Counted from the stretch's first letter, positions 20,399 through 28,250 are shown. The stretch: DNA of 64,000 nt from Streptomyces sp. SID8352 (GCF_009862265.1 NZ_WWGX01000022.1:468019-532018); one strand, 5' to 3'. Program-made: numbers and translations. The notes: a model not told the origin generated them from the letters alone.

Positions 20399-20554
20399 GG
20401 GAGCAGTGTCCGGCCCTCCATCGCGTAGGGCCACTTAAATTTGCTACGGGGTACGGGTAAGCAATGCTGAGAGGTCGCGGCCGGGGAGCGGCGGGCGCGG
20501 TAGCGGCGTCCGGCCGGGGGTACCCGGGGCCCCGGACCGAGAGGAGGGAACACC

Positions 20555-20974
20555 GTGACGGGAACCCTGCACACCAGGCCGGTGCGCGACGAGCAGCACT
20601 CCGTGGGCGAGCTGGTCGGCCGGGCCACCGAACAGCTCTCCCGGCTCGTACGCCAGGAGGTGGCCCTCGCCAAGGAGGAACTGGCCGAGAAGGGCAGACG
20701 CGCCGGACGCGGCGGCGGCATGCTCGGCGCCGCCGGAGCCGTCGCCTACGTCGGACTGTTCGCCCTGGCGGGGGCCGGGGTCGCCGCGCTCGCGCTGGTG
20801 CTGCCGGTGTGGGCGTCGGCGCTCATCGTGACGGGGGTGCTCTTCGTCGTGGCGGGCCTGCTGGCCCTCACCGGCCGCTCCCAGCTCCGCCGGGCCGTCC
20901 CGCCGAAGCCCGAGGAGGCCCTCGACGGACTCCGGGCCGACGTCGACACCATCAGGGAAAGGGCGCACCGATGA
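20555..20974 (+). CDS. Phage holin family (actinobacterial Holin-X) membrane protein
   Basis: A 139-residue protein of the PF07332-type family. A basic, amphipathic N-terminal helix (SRLVRQEVALAKEELAEKGRRAG, given in part) precedes two membrane helices around residues 52-78 and 83-105 and a charged C-terminus. The name is historical; chromosomal copies are not known to be lytic. It starts with GTG after GAGGAGGGAA and is coupled by ATGA (20971-20974) to the DUF3618 gene, its usual partner. Confidence 0.88.
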   Translation: MTGTLHTRPVRDEQHSVGELVGRATEQLSRLVRQEVALAKEELAEKGRRAGRGGGMLGAAGAVAYVGLFALAGAGVAALALVLPVWASALIVTGVLFVVAGLLALTGRSQLRRAVPPKPEEALDGLRADVDTIRERAHR

Positions 20975-21495
20975 GCGACCGCACCAGCCGCGACCGCACG
21001 GGCACCGGAGCCACCGCCGAGCACACCGGAGGCGCCAAGGGCCCCGACGAACTGCGGCGGCAGATCGAGCGGACCCGGGGCGAACTCGGCGACACCGTGG
21101 CGGAACTCGCCGGGAAGGTGGACGTCGGGCGCCGGGCGAGGGTCAGGGCCGCCGCGCTGCGGGACCGGGCGGGCGCCAGGGCCGTCCAGCTCCGGTCCAC
21201 CGCCGCGCACGCCGGGCACGCGGCGCGGGAGAGGGCGGCCGGGTGGAGGGCGGCGGAGGCCGGGGCGGAAGGGAACGGCCACGGGACCGGGGCGGAGGGC
21301 GTCGGCGCGGCGCCCGGCGACGGTCCGGACGTCACCGGGCCCGGCGGCACGCACCGGGCGCCCGGGCGGCTGCGCGGAGTCGTGGACGCCGGGCGGGGAC
21401 ACCCCCGGGTGGTGCTGGCCGCCGGAGCGGCGGGTGTCGCGGGCGCGGTGGTCGCCGTGGGCGTCCTGCGGCGCGGACACCGGGGGAGTTGCTGA
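20971..21495 (+). CDS. DUF3618 domain protein
   Basis: A 174-residue protein with an N-terminal DUF3618 helix (ELRRQIERTRGELGDTVAEL, residues about 26-45) that is strongly charged and likely coiled coil. It has an Ala/Gly/Arg-rich middle and one C-terminal hydrophobic segment, VVLAAGAAGVAGAVVAVGVL. It is paired with the Holin-X gene upstream. Function unknown; members are assumed to be membrane-associated structural proteins. The gene ends just before a region of short tandem repeats. Confidence 0.85.
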   Translation: MSDRTSRDRTGTGATAEHTGGAKGPDELRRQIERTRGELGDTVAELAGKVDVGRRARVRAAALRDRAGARAVQLRSTAAHAGHAARERAAGWRAAEAGAEGNGHGTGAEGVGAAPGDGPDVTGPGGTHRAPGRLRGVVDAGRGHPRVVLAAGAAGVAGAVVAVGVLRRGHRGSC

Positions 21496-21540
21496 AGCGG
21501 GCAGCCGGAGACCGGGAGCCAGGGGTCCGGACGCTCAGGG

Positions 21541-21624
21541 GACCAGGGACCAGGGACCAGGGACCAGGGACCAGGGACCAGGGACCAGGGACCAGGGGCC
21601 GGGGGCCGGGGGCCAGGGGCCAGA
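21541..21624 (+). repeat. 7-bp tandem repeat, eight perfect GACCAGG plus four variants
   Basis: Eight perfect head-to-tail copies of GACCAGG (21541-21596) are followed by GGCCGGG twice, GGCCAGG and GGCCAGA. Copy number probably varies by slippage. It lies outside genes, 45 bases after the DUF3618 stop. Confidence 0.95.
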
Positions 21625-21640
21625 TTCAGGGCTCAGGGGC

Positions 21641-21700
21641 CGTGGCGGCCGGATCCCGGTGTGGACGGGGCCCGTGGCGGCCGGATCCCGGGGTGGACGG
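21641..21700 (+). repeat. 28-bp direct repeat, two copies
   Basis: Copies at 21641-21668 and 21673-21700 begin CGTGGCGGCCGGATCCCGG and differ at one base, with a 32-bp period. They directly follow the 7-bp array and probably arose by the same duplication activity. Confidence 0.9.
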
Positions 21701-21771
21701 AGCCCGTCGGACCGGTGTCCGGGCCGGGCCGGGGCGACTTCGGGCCAATGCCCCGGGCCGTCCCGCGCCGC

Positions 21772-21802
21772 TTGACCTCAACCTTGGTACAGGTCGCAGG
21801 GT
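21772..21802 (+). promoter_or_regulatory. MerR-type promoter and operator of the monooxygenase gene
   Basis: TTGACC (21772-21777) and CAGGGT (21797-21802) are separated by 19 bp, the over-long spacer typical of MerR-activated promoters. The spacer holds an imperfect dyad, ACCTCAACCTTGGTACAGGT (21775-21794), overlapping the -35. This layout is strongly suggestive of a MerR-family activator. No MerR gene is next to it. Confidence 0.65.
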
Positions 21803-21840
21803 GGTGCCGTATCCGACGCGCACGCCCCGTGGAGGCCCGT

Positions 21841-22548
21841 ATGACCCGCCGTACCGACGCTCACCCCGATCTCCTCCGCCCGGACGTGGGCGCCCCCCTC
21901 TTCAGCACCTGGAGCGTCGGCACCCCCGAGCGGCAGGCGCGGACCGTCGAGGCCGTCGCCCGCGCCTGGGAGCGCCGCCCCTGGCCCGCCGAGGCCCTGC
22001 GCGCCTACCACCTCTACACCGCGCACGACGGCAGCACCCTGCTGCACCACTCCCAGTGGGAGGACGAGTCCGCCTACGAGGGCTTCGCCAGGACCCGCCG
22101 TCAGGAGCGCCTCGACGAGATCGACACCGCCGTGCCCGGCATCGAACGCCACGGACTCCGCCGCTACCGCCGCTACCGGAGCGGCACCTCCGCGACCGGC
22201 CCCGAGGCCCCCGCCCCCGGCTGCGTCGTCATCGTGGACGTCGAGTTCGAGAGCCCCGACCCGCAGCGGCAGCGGGACTGGGTCGACGCCGTCTTCGAGG
22301 CCCTGGCCGCCGACCCGGAACCGCACACCGGCGGCATCTCCGCCCACTTCCACCTCAGCACCGACGGCACCCGGGTCCTCAACTACGCCGAGTGGGTGAG
22401 CGCCCAGGCGCACATCGACGCCCTCGCCACCCCCGGCGACGGACCCGGATCGCCGAGCCCCGAGTGGGAGCGGGTGCAGACCTGGCCGGGGATCACGAAG
22501 GGCACGGTCCGCCGCTACGACCACGCCCTCGGCCTCGTCCCCCGCTGA
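21841..22548 (+). CDS. Tandem-domain antibiotic biosynthesis monooxygenase family protein
   Basis: A 235-residue soluble protein made of two similar ferredoxin-like halves of the ABM type. In the first, FSTWSVGTPERQ leads to LHHSQWEDESAYEGFAR; in the second, VVIVDVEFESPDPQRQ leads to VLNYAEWVSAQAHID. Both halves carry the family's (Q/E)W strand followed by a helix. Members are cofactor-free quinone-forming oxygenases, haem-related, or of unknown role. GGAGG lies five bases before ATG 21841, so longer readings are rejected. The MerR-type promoter suggests induction by a small molecule or redox stress. Confidence 0.85.
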   Translation: MTRRTDAHPDLLRPDVGAPLFSTWSVGTPERQARTVEAVARAWERRPWPAEALRAYHLYTAHDGSTLLHHSQWEDESAYEGFARTRRQERLDEIDTAVPGIERHGLRRYRRYRSGTSATGPEAPAPGCVVIVDVEFESPDPQRQRDWVDAVFEALAADPEPHTGGISAHFHLSTDGTRVLNYAEWVSAQAHIDALATPGDGPGSPSPEWERVQTWPGITKGTVRRYDHALGLVPR

Positions 22549-22562
22549 ACCCGCCCCGCCCG

Positions 22563-22615
22563 CCGGTTCCGCCCCTGGGCCGACTCCTCCGGCCCCGGCT
22601 CAGGGGCGGAACCGG
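22563..22615. terminator. Bidirectional terminator overlapping the nuclease stop codon
   Basis: A perfect 15-bp inverted repeat, CCGGTTCCGCCCCTG (22563-22577) and its complement at 22601-22615, lies between convergent genes. The right arm includes the last codons and stop (22600-22602) of the nuclease gene. Confidence 0.7.
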
Positions 22616-24435
22616 AGCACCTGCGGATCGTGGTCGCTGATCTGGTCCCGGAACTCGGCGTTGATGTGCACGCTGTCGTAGGAGGGCCGGCCGTGCCGCC
22701 GGACCGACGGGCTCACCAGGATCTGGTCCAGGACCTGGCTGTTGCCCTGGTAGACGTACGAGTAGCGCTCGGCGCGCGGCAGCGACCTGACCGCCGACCA
22801 CAGGGCCCCGCCGTCCTCCAGGAGCCCGGTTGTCGTCGAGAACTCGAAGTCGTTGATGTCGCCGAGGGCGATCACGGCGGCCCGTTTCTCGACCGCGAGC
22901 ACCTGCTTGACGAAGGTGTTCACGGCCCTCGCCTGGAGGTGCCGCTGGGTCTCCGAGGAGCGCGCCGGCGGCTGGAACCGCGCCGTCAGCCCCTGGTCGC
23001 CGCCCTTGGAGCTGAAGTGGTTGGCGATCACGACGACCGTCCGGCCGCGGAAGACGAACTCGCCCGCCAGCGGCTTGCGGCTGTCCTTGAAGGCCGGATC
23101 GGCCGGGGCGACGCGGCCGGGGGAGAGGGTCAGCGCCGCCTTGCCGCGCACCTTGTGGACCCGGGTGGCGGTGACGGCGTCGCCGCCCGGGCGGTCGGTG
23201 AACGCGACCCGCCGGGAGTTGAACAGGAACACCTGGCGGATGTTGCCGCCGGGCTGCCCGCCGTCGGCCTTGTCCACCGGGTCGACGCTCCGCCAGTCGT
23301 ACCGCGGGCCGCCGGCCGCCACGACGGCGTCGACCAGTCTGGCGACCGTCGCGCCGGCGGACACCGTGCCGTCGTCCGCGACCCCGCTGTCGTCCTGGAT
23401 CTCCTCCAGGGACACGATGTCGGGCGACCGCAGGTCGCGGGTGATCGCCTCGGCGTGCGCGGCGAAGGTGTCGTCCGACGGGTCGAGGTTCTCGACGTTG
23501 TACGTCGCCACCGCCAGCTCCCGCTCCTGCTGCGCGCGGGTCGACTCCCGCCGGACGCCGCCGTCCCGCAGCGTGCCGATCTCGCCCGCGACCACGGTGT
23601 AGCCGCCGAACTGGTTGTAGTCCAGCGGGCCCGAGGTGGTCCCGGCTAGGGTGTCGCCCACGTCGGCCCCCGGGAAGTCGGCCGGCCTGCCCTGCGACTG
23701 GATCTGGAGCCGACCGGTGTTGGCGTCCTCGTAGGAGCCGTAGAGCGTGCCGCCGCGGGGCGTCGCGTTCTCCGACGGCTTCACCGTCACCCACAGCTCG
23801 GTGTACGGGTCGGAGGCGCCCACCACGCGGACGTCGTCGACCCGGACGGCCATGCCCTCCAGGGATTCGTAGAGGTCCAGGGCGTACCGGTCCGGCCGCA
23901 GCGCCAGGCGGTCGATCGAGCCACCCTCGGCGGCGTCGCCCGCGGGGGCGTAGGCGTCCGGCACCGTGTCGGCGGAGACGACGGCCGCCGCCGGGACCTC
24001 GTTGCCCCGCGAGACGACCGTGACCACCGGGCGGACGATCTCGGTCAGCGACTGGTAACCGGATTCGGTGCCTCCCGGCACGAACTCCGAGACCGTCCCG
24101 GAGACGGTGACCGCGTCCCCCACGGCCGCCTTCGGCGTCGAGCCCGTGAAGACGAACACGCCCTCACTGGTCGCCGGGTCGCCGTCCGGCCGGGGGTCCT
24201 GCATCCAGAACCCCCGCGCGGAGCCGTGGCCCCGGAGACCGGTGACGATTCCGGCCACGTCCGTGACCTGCTCCCCCGCGTACGGGGAGAGGCGGGTGGC
24301 GCCCTGGATGTCATGGATGCGCACCGCGTCGGCGGGGGCGGGACCGGCGTGCGCCGGCGCGGCGGCGACGAGGGACGAAGCCGAGCAGACGGCGGCGACG
24401 GTGAGCGCGGCGAGGCGCGCGGAGTGACTGGCCAA
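22600..24435 (-). CDS. Secreted endonuclease/exonuclease/phosphatase family nuclease
   Basis: A 611-residue extracellular protein, probably a DNase of the ExeM/NucH type. It has a Sec signal (MASHSARLAALTVAAVCSAS, cleavage near APAHAG) and an OB-fold-rich N-terminal half (residues about 40-300). The C-terminal EEP nuclease domain has ATYNVENL, SLEEIQDD, VIANHFSSKGGD, ALGDINDFE and SDHDPQVL as metal and catalytic motifs. I chose TTG 24435 because GGAGGG stands six bases upstream; an ATG at 24456 would include that site in the coding region. A role in phosphate or nucleotide scavenging is likely, but no PHO box is seen. Confidence 0.9.
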   Translation of the reverse strand: MASHSARLAALTVAAVCSASSLVAAAPAHAGPAPADAVRIHDIQGATRLSPYAGEQVTDVAGIVTGLRGHGSARGFWMQDPRPDGDPATSEGVFVFTGSTPKAAVGDAVTVSGTVSEFVPGGTESGYQSLTEIVRPVVTVVSRGNEVPAAAVVSADTVPDAYAPAGDAAEGGSIDRLALRPDRYALDLYESLEGMAVRVDDVRVVGASDPYTELWVTVKPSENATPRGGTLYGSYEDANTGRLQIQSQGRPADFPGADVGDTLAGTTSGPLDYNQFGGYTVVAGEIGTLRDGGVRRESTRAQQERELAVATYNVENLDPSDDTFAAHAEAITRDLRSPDIVSLEEIQDDSGVADDGTVSAGATVARLVDAVVAAGGPRYDWRSVDPVDKADGGQPGGNIRQVFLFNSRRVAFTDRPGGDAVTATRVHKVRGKAALTLSPGRVAPADPAFKDSRKPLAGEFVFRGRTVVVIANHFSSKGGDQGLTARFQPPARSSETQRHLQARAVNTFVKQVLAVEKRAAVIALGDINDFEFSTTTGLLEDGGALWSAVRSLPRAERYSYVYQGNSQVLDQILVSPSVRRHGRPSYDSVHINAEFRDQISDHDPQVLRFRP

Positions 24436-24852
24436 CGGAATCCCTCCGGGGTGCATGTGTGACGGAGCGCCGGGACGGGGCGGGACGGTGGAGCCGGTCG
24501 GGCGGGACGGAACGCGGAACGTGGAACGTGGAACGCGGAACGGACGGAGCGGCCCGGGGCGGGCCGTTCACGAGGTCCCGAAGACCCCTCCGGGAGGCCC
24601 GTACCGGCCCCGGTGAACAGTTGTCCCGCCGATTTCTACGCGCGTCAATCTCCTGCCTGGCCAACCTGGTTGTCAAGGTTTCGGCCATGTACTCCACCCG
24701 TCGGGGAGATGAACCGGGCGGCATGGGCCCAAACCCGTCTAGGCTGAGCCGCTGAGCCCTACGGTGCGCAGGCCGCCCGTACGGCAGTGAGGACGGCCGT
24801 GCGGCGGTGAGGACACGCACGGCGGTCATGGCGCGCGAGGAGAGAACAGCCG
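24436..24852. other. Divergent gap with short tandem repeat and promoters
   Basis: The 417-bp region has no gene. On the minus strand TTGACA (24676-24671) with GAGATT 18 bases on could be the nuclease promoter, and a small dyad CAACC-T-GGTTG overlaps that -35. On the plus strand TAGGCT (24740-24745) could be a -10 for the gene at 24853. Promoter calls are tentative. Confidence 0.4.
24509..24543 (+). repeat. Five tandem 7-bp units GGAACG(C/T/G)
   Basis: Five adjacent copies, GGAACGC, GGAACGT, GGAACGT, GGAACGC, GGAACGG, lie upstream of the secreted nuclease gene. They form a small non-coding microsatellite like the 7-bp array at 21541. Confidence 0.9.
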
Positions 24853-26280
24853 ATGTCAGACAGCTCCACCCTGCCGCCCGCACGGTTGCGCCCCGAGGCG
24901 GAGCTGGCCCGCGAGGCCCTGTCCACGCCGGTGCTCTCCCGCGCCGCGCGGCTCGCCCGCTGGGCCGGGCCCGCCACCCGTGTCGACGCCGGCGGCGGGC
25001 TCGTCGAGGAGCAGTTGCCCGCCGCGGCCGCCGCGCTGGACCTCACCGGGGACGACGCCGCGGCCCACGCCGGCGAGGCATGGCGGATCGCCGTCGACAC
25101 CGGCCTGGTCGAGATCACCGACGAGGAGGAGGGCACCGTCGTCCCGGGCGCGGACCTGGCCCTGCTCACCGCCGGCTCCCCGCAGGACGTGCTCGACGTG
25201 TGGCTCACCGCCCTGGAGGCCGTCCTCGCGGACGCGAGCGTGCCCGACCTGGACGATCTCGTCGACGCGATGGCCGAGGGCGGCGAGGTCGACCTGTCGT
25301 CCCTCGACTGGGACCCGGAGGCCGAGGCCGAGTTCCTCGACAGTGTGCTCGGCAACCTCTACCTCCTCACCGTCGCCGAGGAGGGGCCCGCCGACGCCCC
25401 GGTGCCGCTGCCCGCGCTGGCCGCCTCGGTGATCGTCCCCAGCGACATGGGCGAACCCACCAACGACGTGCTGGAGCAGGTGTCCGACGCCATGATGCGG
25501 CTGGACGACCAGTTCCGGATGCTGGAGCCGGTCGGCCTCGTCGCCTACCGCCCCGTCGACGAGGCGCTCATGGCCGACGCGGACGAGGAGCCCGCCGCCC
25601 CCGTCGACGACACGGACGTCGCCCGCTACGGCATGGTCCGGCTCACCCCGCTGGGCCTCTACGGGCTGCGCAACCGGCTGCTGGAGGCCGGCTTCGGCGC
25701 GCCCGCCGTGGGCGACCTCGCGGACAAGGGCGCCGACGCGCTGCTCGACGGCACCGCCGCCTACCCGCCGCAGGCGGCCCACGCGGAGACCCGGAACTGG
25801 CTGGAGTCCCGCGAACCGCTCACCGCCGCACGGGAGTTGCTGGCCGCCGCGCGCGGCACCGACCCGGGCGCGCCGCTGCGACGACTGCGCTGCCAGCAGG
25901 CCCTGTCCCTGGTCGGGACGGAGGCCGGGCCCGCGCTGCGGGAGGTGCTCGACGACGCCGAACTGGGCGGCCTGGCCCGCGTCTGGCTCACCGAGCACGG
26001 TGCGCGCGACGTCCCGGCGCCGCCCGAGGAGATGGTCTTCTGGCTCACCGTCGACACCCTCGCCGCACAGCTCGCCGCCGAGGGCAACTCCGAGGAGCTG
26101 CGGGCCCTGGTGGAGGGGCTCGCGCGGCAGCACGGCGGCTTCTTCGACACGGCCTGGCGGGTCGAGCACCCGGCCACGGCGGACGTGCTGGAGGCGATGG
26201 GGCGGCTGCACCCCGACAAGAAGGTCGCCAAGGAGGCCCGCAAGGCGGCGTTCAAGGCGCGCTCGCAGCACGGCGGATAG
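24853..26280 (+). CDS. Conserved unknown protein, paralogue of the 54660-56072 gene
   Basis: A 475-residue, acidic, soluble protein with no signal peptide or membrane helix. AGGAG precedes ATG 24853. The N-terminal half (ARLARWAGPATRVDAGGGLVEEQL) looks like a helical or winged-helix fold. The C-terminal half is a run of helices ending RLHPDKKVAKEARKAAFKAR, which closely resembles the end of the protein at 54660-56072 (AHPDPALAKAVRRAAFQVH). Both share an LSRAARLARWAG-like or GAARVARWAD start and a PLG(L/S) segment. I know no function. HEAT-like scaffolding is possible, but that is inference. Confidence 0.75.
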   Translation: MSDSSTLPPARLRPEAELAREALSTPVLSRAARLARWAGPATRVDAGGGLVEEQLPAAAAALDLTGDDAAAHAGEAWRIAVDTGLVEITDEEEGTVVPGADLALLTAGSPQDVLDVWLTALEAVLADASVPDLDDLVDAMAEGGEVDLSSLDWDPEAEAEFLDSVLGNLYLLTVAEEGPADAPVPLPALAASVIVPSDMGEPTNDVLEQVSDAMMRLDDQFRMLEPVGLVAYRPVDEALMADADEEPAAPVDDTDVARYGMVRLTPLGLYGLRNRLLEAGFGAPAVGDLADKGADALLDGTAAYPPQAAHAETRNWLESREPLTAARELLAAARGTDPGAPLRRLRCQQALSLVGTEAGPALREVLDDAELGGLARVWLTEHGARDVPAPPEEMVFWLTVDTLAAQLAAEGNSEELRALVEGLARQHGGFFDTAWRVEHPATADVLEAMGRLHPDKKVAKEARKAAFKARSQHGG

Positions 26281-26305
26281 CACGTCGGCGGGACCGCCGG
26301 AGGGG

Positions 26306-26405
26306 CCGCACGGGCGGGTCGGCCGCCCGTGCCCGCCGTTCGCGGCCGTGCGGTCCCGCACGGGCGGGTCGGCCGCCCGTGCCCGCCGTTCGCGGCCGTG
26401 CGGTC
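26306..26405 (+). repeat. 50-bp tandem duplication containing a terminator-like hairpin
   Basis: Two identical 50-bp copies (26306-26355, 26356-26405) are followed by the first eight bases of a third. Each copy contains CACGGGCGG-GTCGG-CCGCCCGTG, a perfect 9-bp stem. This suggests a duplicated terminator downstream of the 24853 gene. Confidence 0.9.
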
Positions 26406-26508
26406 CCGCACGGTGCGAGGTCCGTGCGGGACGGGAGGGGCGCGCGGTAGGGACGCGGGGGCCGACGGCGGGCGGGTTCCGGAAGGGGCCGGACGGCGGA
26501 CGGACGGT

Positions 26509-26530
26509 GTTCAGGTCCCGTTCAGGCGCG
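26509..26530 (+). promoter_or_regulatory. PHO box upstream of phoX
   Basis: GTTCAGGTCCC (26509-26519) and GTTCAGGCGCG (26520-26530) are adjacent 11-bp direct repeat units starting GTTCA, the form and spacing of Streptomyces PhoP sites. They end 70 bases before ATG 26601. Induction by phosphate limitation through PhoR-PhoP is expected. Confidence 0.8.
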
Positions 26531-26600
26531 CGCGGCACCGTGTGCGCCGTACGAGGACCGCGGTCCTCCGGCACCACCACCCCCGTCACAGGAGGCGCAG

Positions 26601-28109
26601 ATGTCGCTCACCCGCAGGGACTTCACCCGACGGTCCGCACTCACCGGTGCCGGGGTCGCGCTGGTGGGCAGCGCCGGTGTCCTCGCCACCGCCCCCAACG
26701 CGCTGGCCTCCGCGGACGTCGGGACCGCGGGTGCCGGGCGGGCGCGGGGCCAGGGCGAGGGCCAGGACGAGGACCAGAGCGGTCAGGGCCGGGACAACGG
26801 CCGCGGGTACGACGGAGTCGGCTACGGCCCCCTCGTCCCCGACCCCGCCGGCATCCTCGCCCTGCCCGCCGGTTTCCGCTACGGGATCATCACCCACAGC
26901 GGCCGGACCCGGCTGGAGTCGGGCGAGTACACCCCCTCCCACCACGACGGCACCGCCGCCTTCGCGGGCCCGCGCGGCAGCACCCTGCTCGTCAACAACC
27001 ATGAGCTCGGCGGCGCCCGCGGCAAGTGGGACCACCCCGTACCGCTGACCGAGGGGCTCGTCTACGACCCGGCCGCCGCCGGTGGCTGCACGGTCGTCGA
27101 GGTCCGCCGCGACGGGCAGGTCGTCGAGTGGGTCGGCATCGCCGGGACCGCCACCAACTGCGCGGGCGGCAGCACTCCCTGGGGCACCTGGCTGACCTGC
27201 GAGGAGACCGAGGACAAGGCCGGCAGGAACGGCATGACCAAGGACCACGGCTATGTCTTCGAGGTCGACCCGGAGGACCGCCGGGCCAACCGCGACCCGC
27301 AGCCGATCAAGGCTCTCGGCCGCTACGCGCACGAGGCTGTTGTCGTCGATCCCAAGGGCGGTCACCTCTATCTGACCGAGGACGCCTCCAACCCCAACGG
27401 CCTGCTCTACCGCTGGACCCCGCCCAGGGACTTCCGCCACGGCCGCGGCCGGCTGCGGACCCTCGCCGCCGACGCGGGCGTCCTCCAGGCGTTCCGGTGC
27501 TTCGACTCCGGCGGCCGGTTCGTCGACGACCTCTCCCATGCCACCCGGACCGGCACGGTGTACGGCGTCGACTGGATCGACGTCCCCGACCGCGACGCCG
27601 CCGCCACCTCCGTGCGCAAGCAGTTCACCACCGGCCAGGTCACCCGGGCCCGCAAGCTGGAGGGTATGTGGTGGGGCGACGGCGGCGCCTACATCGTGTC
27701 GTCCTACGCCCGTGCCGAGAGCCCCGGCCTGCCGCACGACGGCCAGGTCTGGTTCTACGACCCCAAGCGCCGCACCCTCACCCTCAAGGTGCTGCTCGGC
27801 GTCAACCCCGCCCCGGCGGCCGAGAGCGCCTTCGACGGTCCCGACAACATCACCGTCTCGCCGTACGGCGGCCTGGTCATCGCCGAGGACGGCGACGGCC
27901 TCCAGTACCTCTTCGGCGCCACCGACAGCGGGCGCACCTACCCCATCGCGCGCAACGAGCTGAACACCGGCACCGCTGCGGACCCCGAGTACAGCGAGTT
28001 CACCGGCGTCACCTTCTCGCCCGACGGCCGCACCCTCTACACCAACATCCAGACGCCGGGCATCATGCTCGCCATCACCGGCCCCTGGAAGCGCCAGAAG
28101 CGCGGCTGA
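26601..28109 (+). CDS. phoX: PhoX-type (DUF839) secreted alkaline phosphatase
   Basis: A 502-residue exported phosphatase-family protein. The N-terminus SLTRRDFTRRSALTGAG carries a twin-arginine motif, and export ends near NALASA. A Gly/Asp/Gln-rich linker (residues about 45-72) precedes the beta-propeller. That domain shows NNHELGG, TPWGTWLTCEE, GHLYLTEDAS, LEGMWWGDGGAYIVSSYA and VIAEDGDGLQYLFG, the segments that bind calcium and iron in PhoX. GGAGG precedes the ATG. A PHO box lies upstream and a very long hairpin follows the gene. Some family members are uncharacterised, so catalytic activity is likely but not proven. Confidence 0.9.
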   Translation: MSLTRRDFTRRSALTGAGVALVGSAGVLATAPNALASADVGTAGAGRARGQGEGQDEDQSGQGRDNGRGYDGVGYGPLVPDPAGILALPAGFRYGIITHSGRTRLESGEYTPSHHDGTAAFAGPRGSTLLVNNHELGGARGKWDHPVPLTEGLVYDPAAAGGCTVVEVRRDGQVVEWVGIAGTATNCAGGSTPWGTWLTCEETEDKAGRNGMTKDHGYVFEVDPEDRRANRDPQPIKALGRYAHEAVVVDPKGGHLYLTEDASNPNGLLYRWTPPRDFRHGRGRLRTLAADAGVLQAFRCFDSGGRFVDDLSHATRTGTVYGVDWIDVPDRDAAATSVRKQFTTGQVTRARKLEGMWWGDGGAYIVSSYARAESPGLPHDGQVWFYDPKRRTLTLKVLLGVNPAPAAESAFDGPDNITVSPYGGLVIAEDGDGLQYLFGATDSGRTYPIARNELNTGTAADPEYSEFTGVTFSPDGRTLYTNIQTPGIMLAITGPWKRQKRG

Positions 28110-28166
28110 GGCGCGGGCCCGCACCGCCGCCGGGCCCCTCCGGTCCGCGGGGGTGTGTCAAACGAT

Positions 28167-28250
28167 GTGAACAGTGGCCGCGATCCTGTGCACGGCCCGC
28201 TCGGATGAGCGCACGATGCACAGGGTGCGGCCATCTGTTCACTCTTTTTT
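28167..28250. terminator. Long hairpin terminator with T6 between phoX and the TerD gene
   Basis: Arms GTGAACAG...CCTGTGCA and TGCACAGG...CTGTTCAC span 28167-28242, about 26 bp per arm with small bulges. A second stem, GCTC-GGAT-GAGC, is nested at the tip. T6 at 28245-28250 follows on the plus strand. It serves phoX and, read the other way, perhaps the convergent TerD gene. Confidence 0.8.

Larger units (their letters stand above)
21496..21840. other. Repeat-rich gap with MerR-type promoter
   Basis: The 345-bp gap has no gene. It contains twelve 7-bp units, two 28-bp direct repeats and, just before the monooxygenase gene, a promoter of MerR form. These are listed separately. Confidence 0.8.
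26281..26600. other. Gap with duplicated hairpin unit and PHO box
   Basis: The 320-bp region between the unknown gene and phoX has no gene. It holds a 50-bp tandem duplication (26306-26405) just after the stop and a PHO box at 26509-26530, both listed separately. Confidence 0.8.

Noticed and set aside
20555..21495. Prophage lysis module (holin)
   Set aside because: The Holin-X and DUF3618 pair is a normal chromosomal membrane-protein pair in actinobacteria; there is no endolysin or other phage gene.
21541..21624. CRISPR-like array
   Set aside because: Units are 7 bp with no spacers, and there are no cas genes. It is a simple tandem repeat.
28167..28250. Terminal inverted repeats of a mobile element
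   Set aside because: Only about 25 bp lies between the arms and there is no transposase; a terminator is simpler.
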